Assembly (NCBI RefSeq): GCF_004005375.1
Contig: NZ_RZUF01000007.1
Coordinates: 1 to 64,000 of the forward strand
Source: Rheinheimera sediminis
Lineage (GTDB): Bacteria > Pseudomonadota > Gammaproteobacteria > Enterobacterales > Alteromonadaceae
Length of the DNA: 64,000 nucleotides
Direction of reading: 5' to 3'
Shown here: positions 62,059 to 64,000 of the stretch, one piece after another
Layout of the letters: each line of letters starts with the position of its first letter
Numbering within the stretch: position 1 is the first letter of the stretch
Made by a program: the position numbers and the translations under genes
The notes under the pieces: generated by a model
Told to the model about the DNA's origin: nothing
The model's database searches: none
The model's input: only the letters and a program-made list of their open reading frames with translations

Positions 62059-63053
62059 CGTTAATGCGGGAAGAAGCCAGTTCCAGCTGGCAAAAAATTC
62101 AACAACAAAACTTAAGTAATAAAGCGGTATATCAGCAACTCGCCGAAAAAATCCGGGCCTTTGAACCGGCTTTTGTTTATATGGTTGGGCGTGGTACCTC
62201 TGATCACGCCGGTGTGTTTGCCCGTTACCTGATTGAAGTGGAGTTGGGAGTGGTTGTGGCCGCGGCGGCGCCTTCAGTCGCCAGTTTATTCTCAAGGCAG
62301 CTCAAGTTAAACAAAGCGCTGGTGCTGCTGATTTCCCAGTCAGGGCGCAGTGAAGATTTGCTGGCGCAGGGCAGAGCGGCCAAACAAAGTGGCGCTTTAG
62401 TGGTGGCATTGGTGAATGATATCAGTTCACCGCTGGCTGCTTTGGCGGACTATGCCATTCCGTTATTGGCAGGCCCTGAAAAAGCAGTGGCAGCCACGAA
62501 AAGTTACCTTTGTACTTTGTCCGCTTTGCTGCAACTGGTGGCGCACTGGAAGCAGGATCAGGCTTTGCTGGATGCTTTAGACAGTTTGCCGGCTGCACTG
62601 CAACAGGTAGTAGAGCAACCCGCCCAACTGCATGCAGAACACATCAAAACGCTCCGTCATTCTGTGGTGTTAGGCCGGGCTTTTGGTTACGCCATCTCCA
62701 GAGAAATCGCATTAAAGATTAAGGAAGTCTGTGGTATTCAGGCCGAGGCCTTTAGTAGCGCAGAATTTTTACATGGCCCTATTTCGCTACTGAATCAGCC
62801 TTTGACGCTATTGAATGTGCAGCTGCATGATGAAAGCACTGAAGCACATGAAGCCCAAATCGCCGAGGTGAAAAAACGTGGTGGTGTGGTGTTAACTTTA
62901 GCCTTAAATGCAGAGCAGCAAGCTATCCACCCACGACTACAGCCTTTGTTACTGATGCAGCGTTTCTATCTGGATATTGAAGCTGTAGCGCTGGCGCTTG
63001 GACATAATCCGGATGCGCCTGTTGGCCTGAATAAAGTGACCAGTACCTTATGA
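62055..63053 (+). CDS. nagB-II: Glucosamine-6-phosphate deaminase, SIS-domain type
   Basis: A double-SIS protein of 332 residues similar to the isomerase half of GlmS. VGRGTSDHAGVFARYL and LISQSGRSEDLL bind the phosphosugar in the first domain; VCGIQAEAFSSAEFLHGP in the second holds the Glu and His of the active site. NagB-II proteins deaminate GlcN-6-phosphate to fructose-6-phosphate in bacteria that lack the classical NagB. It overlaps nagK (ATGA) and nagA (ATGA), so the three are probably translated together. Confidence 0.9.
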   Translation: MTLMREEASSSWQKIQQQNLSNKAVYQQLAEKIRAFEPAFVYMVGRGTSDHAGVFARYLIEVELGVVVAAAAPSVASLFSRQLKLNKALVLLISQSGRSEDLLAQGRAAKQSGALVVALVNDISSPLAALADYAIPLLAGPEKAVAATKSYLCTLSALLQLVAHWKQDQALLDALDSLPAALQQVVEQPAQLHAEHIKTLRHSVVLGRAFGYAISREIALKIKEVCGIQAEAFSSAEFLHGPISLLNQPLTLLNVQLHDESTEAHEAQIAEVKKRGGVVLTLALNAEQQAIHPRLQPLLLMQRFYLDIEAVALALGHNPDAPVGLNKVTSTL

Positions 63054-64000
63054 ACAGTCTTTATGTCTCCCATTGTTTTGATGGCAAGCAATTGCTGCAG
63101 GATGTGCGGCTGGACTGGCAGTTGGGTCGTATTGTTGCGCTGCAATCCGGTGTAAAGCCGCAGCATCAGGCGCAACTGCAAGGCCTGCTTTGCCCGGGTT
63201 TTATTGATATTCAGGTCAATGGTGGTGGAGAGGTGTTATTTAATCAGTTGCCTGATGTCTCAGCACTTCGCACTATCAGCAAAGCTCATCTTGGCTTCGG
63301 TACTACAGGCATGTTGCCGACAGTGATCACCGACAGTCTGGAGGTGATGCAACGCGCTGCTGATGCTGTGGCTGAATTGCTGCCAGAGCCGTTGCATACA
63401 GTTTTGGGTATTCATTTTGAAGGCCCGCATTTATCGGTAGAGCGCCGGGGTATTCATCCTGCAGAGCAAATCCGGCCTTTAACCGACAACGAAATGCAGC
63501 TGATCTGCCGCAAAGACATAGGCAAAGTGATGGTGACTATAGCGCCAGAAACTGTACCTGTGGAGCAAATCCGCGAGCTTTGCAAAGCTGGCGTTAGGGT
63601 TAGTCTCGGGCATTCTGCCGCTACTGCAGAGCAGGCTTTGGCAGCGATTGAAGCCGGAGCTTGTTGTTTTACCCATTTATTTAATGCCATGTCGCCGCTG
63701 ACCAGTCGTGAACCCGGTATGGTGGGAGCCGCTTTGGCCAGCTCGCAGGTGTATTGTGGTTTAATTTTGGACCATTTACATGTTCATCCGCTATCGGCCC
63801 GTATTGCAGCCTTGTGCAAAGGCGAAGACAAACTCATTCTGGTGACAGATGCGATGGCCCATACCGGCAGTGAGTTGCAGGTATTGCCTTATTTGCAGAC
63901 TGAAATCCGGCGCGAAGGCCTGAAACTGACCCTACCAGAAGGGACGCTTGCTGGCTCAGCCCTTGATATGAACACCGCTTTGCGGCATTTTTGTCAGGAT
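63050..64000 (+). CDS. nagA: N-acetylglucosamine-6-phosphate deacetylase, cut by the window end
   Basis: The frame opens at an ATG (63050) overlapping the nagB-II stop and is open to the last base, giving 317 residues without a stop; about 60-70 more are expected. It is an amidohydrolase: LLCPGFIDIQVNGGGEVLF, then the metal ligands Glu124 (GIHFEGPH), His188 (SLGHSAA) and His209 (CFTHLFNAMS), with catalytic Asp267 (LVTDAMAHTG). It removes the acetyl group from GlcNAc-6-phosphate, giving the substrate for NagB-II. The 3' end lies outside this window. Confidence 0.95.
   Translation, partial: MNSLYVSHCFDGKQLLQDVRLDWQLGRIVALQSGVKPQHQAQLQGLLCPGFIDIQVNGGGEVLFNQLPDVSALRTISKAHLGFGTTGMLPTVITDSLEVMQRAADAVAELLPEPLHTVLGIHFEGPHLSVERRGIHPAEQIRPLTDNEMQLICRKDIGKVMVTIAPETVPVEQIRELCKAGVRVSLGHSAATAEQALAAIEAGACCFTHLFNAMSPLTSREPGMVGAALASSQVYCGLILDHLHVHPLSARIAALCKGEDKLILVTDAMAHTGSELQVLPYLQTEIRREGLKLTLPEGTLAGSALDMNTALRHFCQD

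Noticed and set aside
1-64000. CRISPR array, tRNA, rRNA, integrase, transposase or toxin-antitoxin pair
   Set aside because: Nothing with regular direct repeats and spacers, no cloverleaf I could support, and no protein of those families was found.

Overview
The window reads as chromosomal DNA of a free-living, polysaccharide-degrading gammaproteobacterium of the Alteromonadales type; Rheinheimera or a close relative is my best guess. The guess rests on the gene repertoire: Caulobacter-type TonB-dependent receptors, a LacI-type NagR with NagX, NagB-II and a BadF/BadG-type kinase, AGE-type mannose isomerase with a FucP-like permease, and an AdeRS-like two-component pair. It is inferred from gene families, not from a marker gene. 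I see no rRNA, tRNA, CRISPR array, integrase or insertion sequence.

Layout. 1-1130: the C-terminal end of a gene cut by the window edge, then a decayed gene with stops and frame shifts. 1359-2666: a secreted EEP-type phosphodiesterase with a jacalin-like domain. 2764-9930: part of a myo-inositol pathway, with iolA-iolD-iolC/J on the minus strand diverging from an RpiR regulator and iolB. 9988-15125: a LacI regulator diverging from uxaC-uxuB-thuA. 15180-20283: assorted genes (GGCT-like protein, HELVH protein, M20 peptidase, small membrane protein) and a self-contained TetR/SDR pair. 20284-26052: a Gfo/Idh oxidoreductase diverging from a four-gene sugar ABC transporter. 26141-35907: GH92 mannosidase, YieH-like phosphatase and a GntR regulator, diverging from manD-kdgK-fructokinase-mannose isomerase-MFS permease. 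36266-38962: a TonB receptor. 39005-41827: GH43 and GMC oxidoreductase. 41873-47710: a small redox/LysR island. 47834-51273: a kexin-like S8 protease with a probable dedicated chaperone. 51700-53456: an AdeRS-like two-component pair. 53682-64000: nagR, TonB receptor, GH89, nagX, nagK, nagB-II and a nagA cut by the window end.

How the genes work together. UxaC and UxuB turn glucuronate into mannonate; ManD and KdgK carry it to KDPG. GH92, AGE isomerase, fructokinase and the MFS permease would release, import and convert mannose to fructose-6-phosphate. The nag genes release, import and convert alpha-linked GlcNAc to fructose-6-phosphate. Three regulator/operator sets can be read directly. A 16-bp LacI palindrome (TTGACACCGGTGTCAA) lies before uxaC, between the Gfo/Idh gene and the ABC operon, and twice before the 36-kb TonB receptor. 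A GntR palindrome (TTGGNCNGNCCAA) lies before GH92 and between gntR and manD. A NagR-like palindrome lies twice before the nag TonB receptor. The LacI set joins genes up to 25 kb apart into one predicted regulon and is the most interesting system here. Its inducing sugar is not known from sequence, though it probably contains glucuronate.
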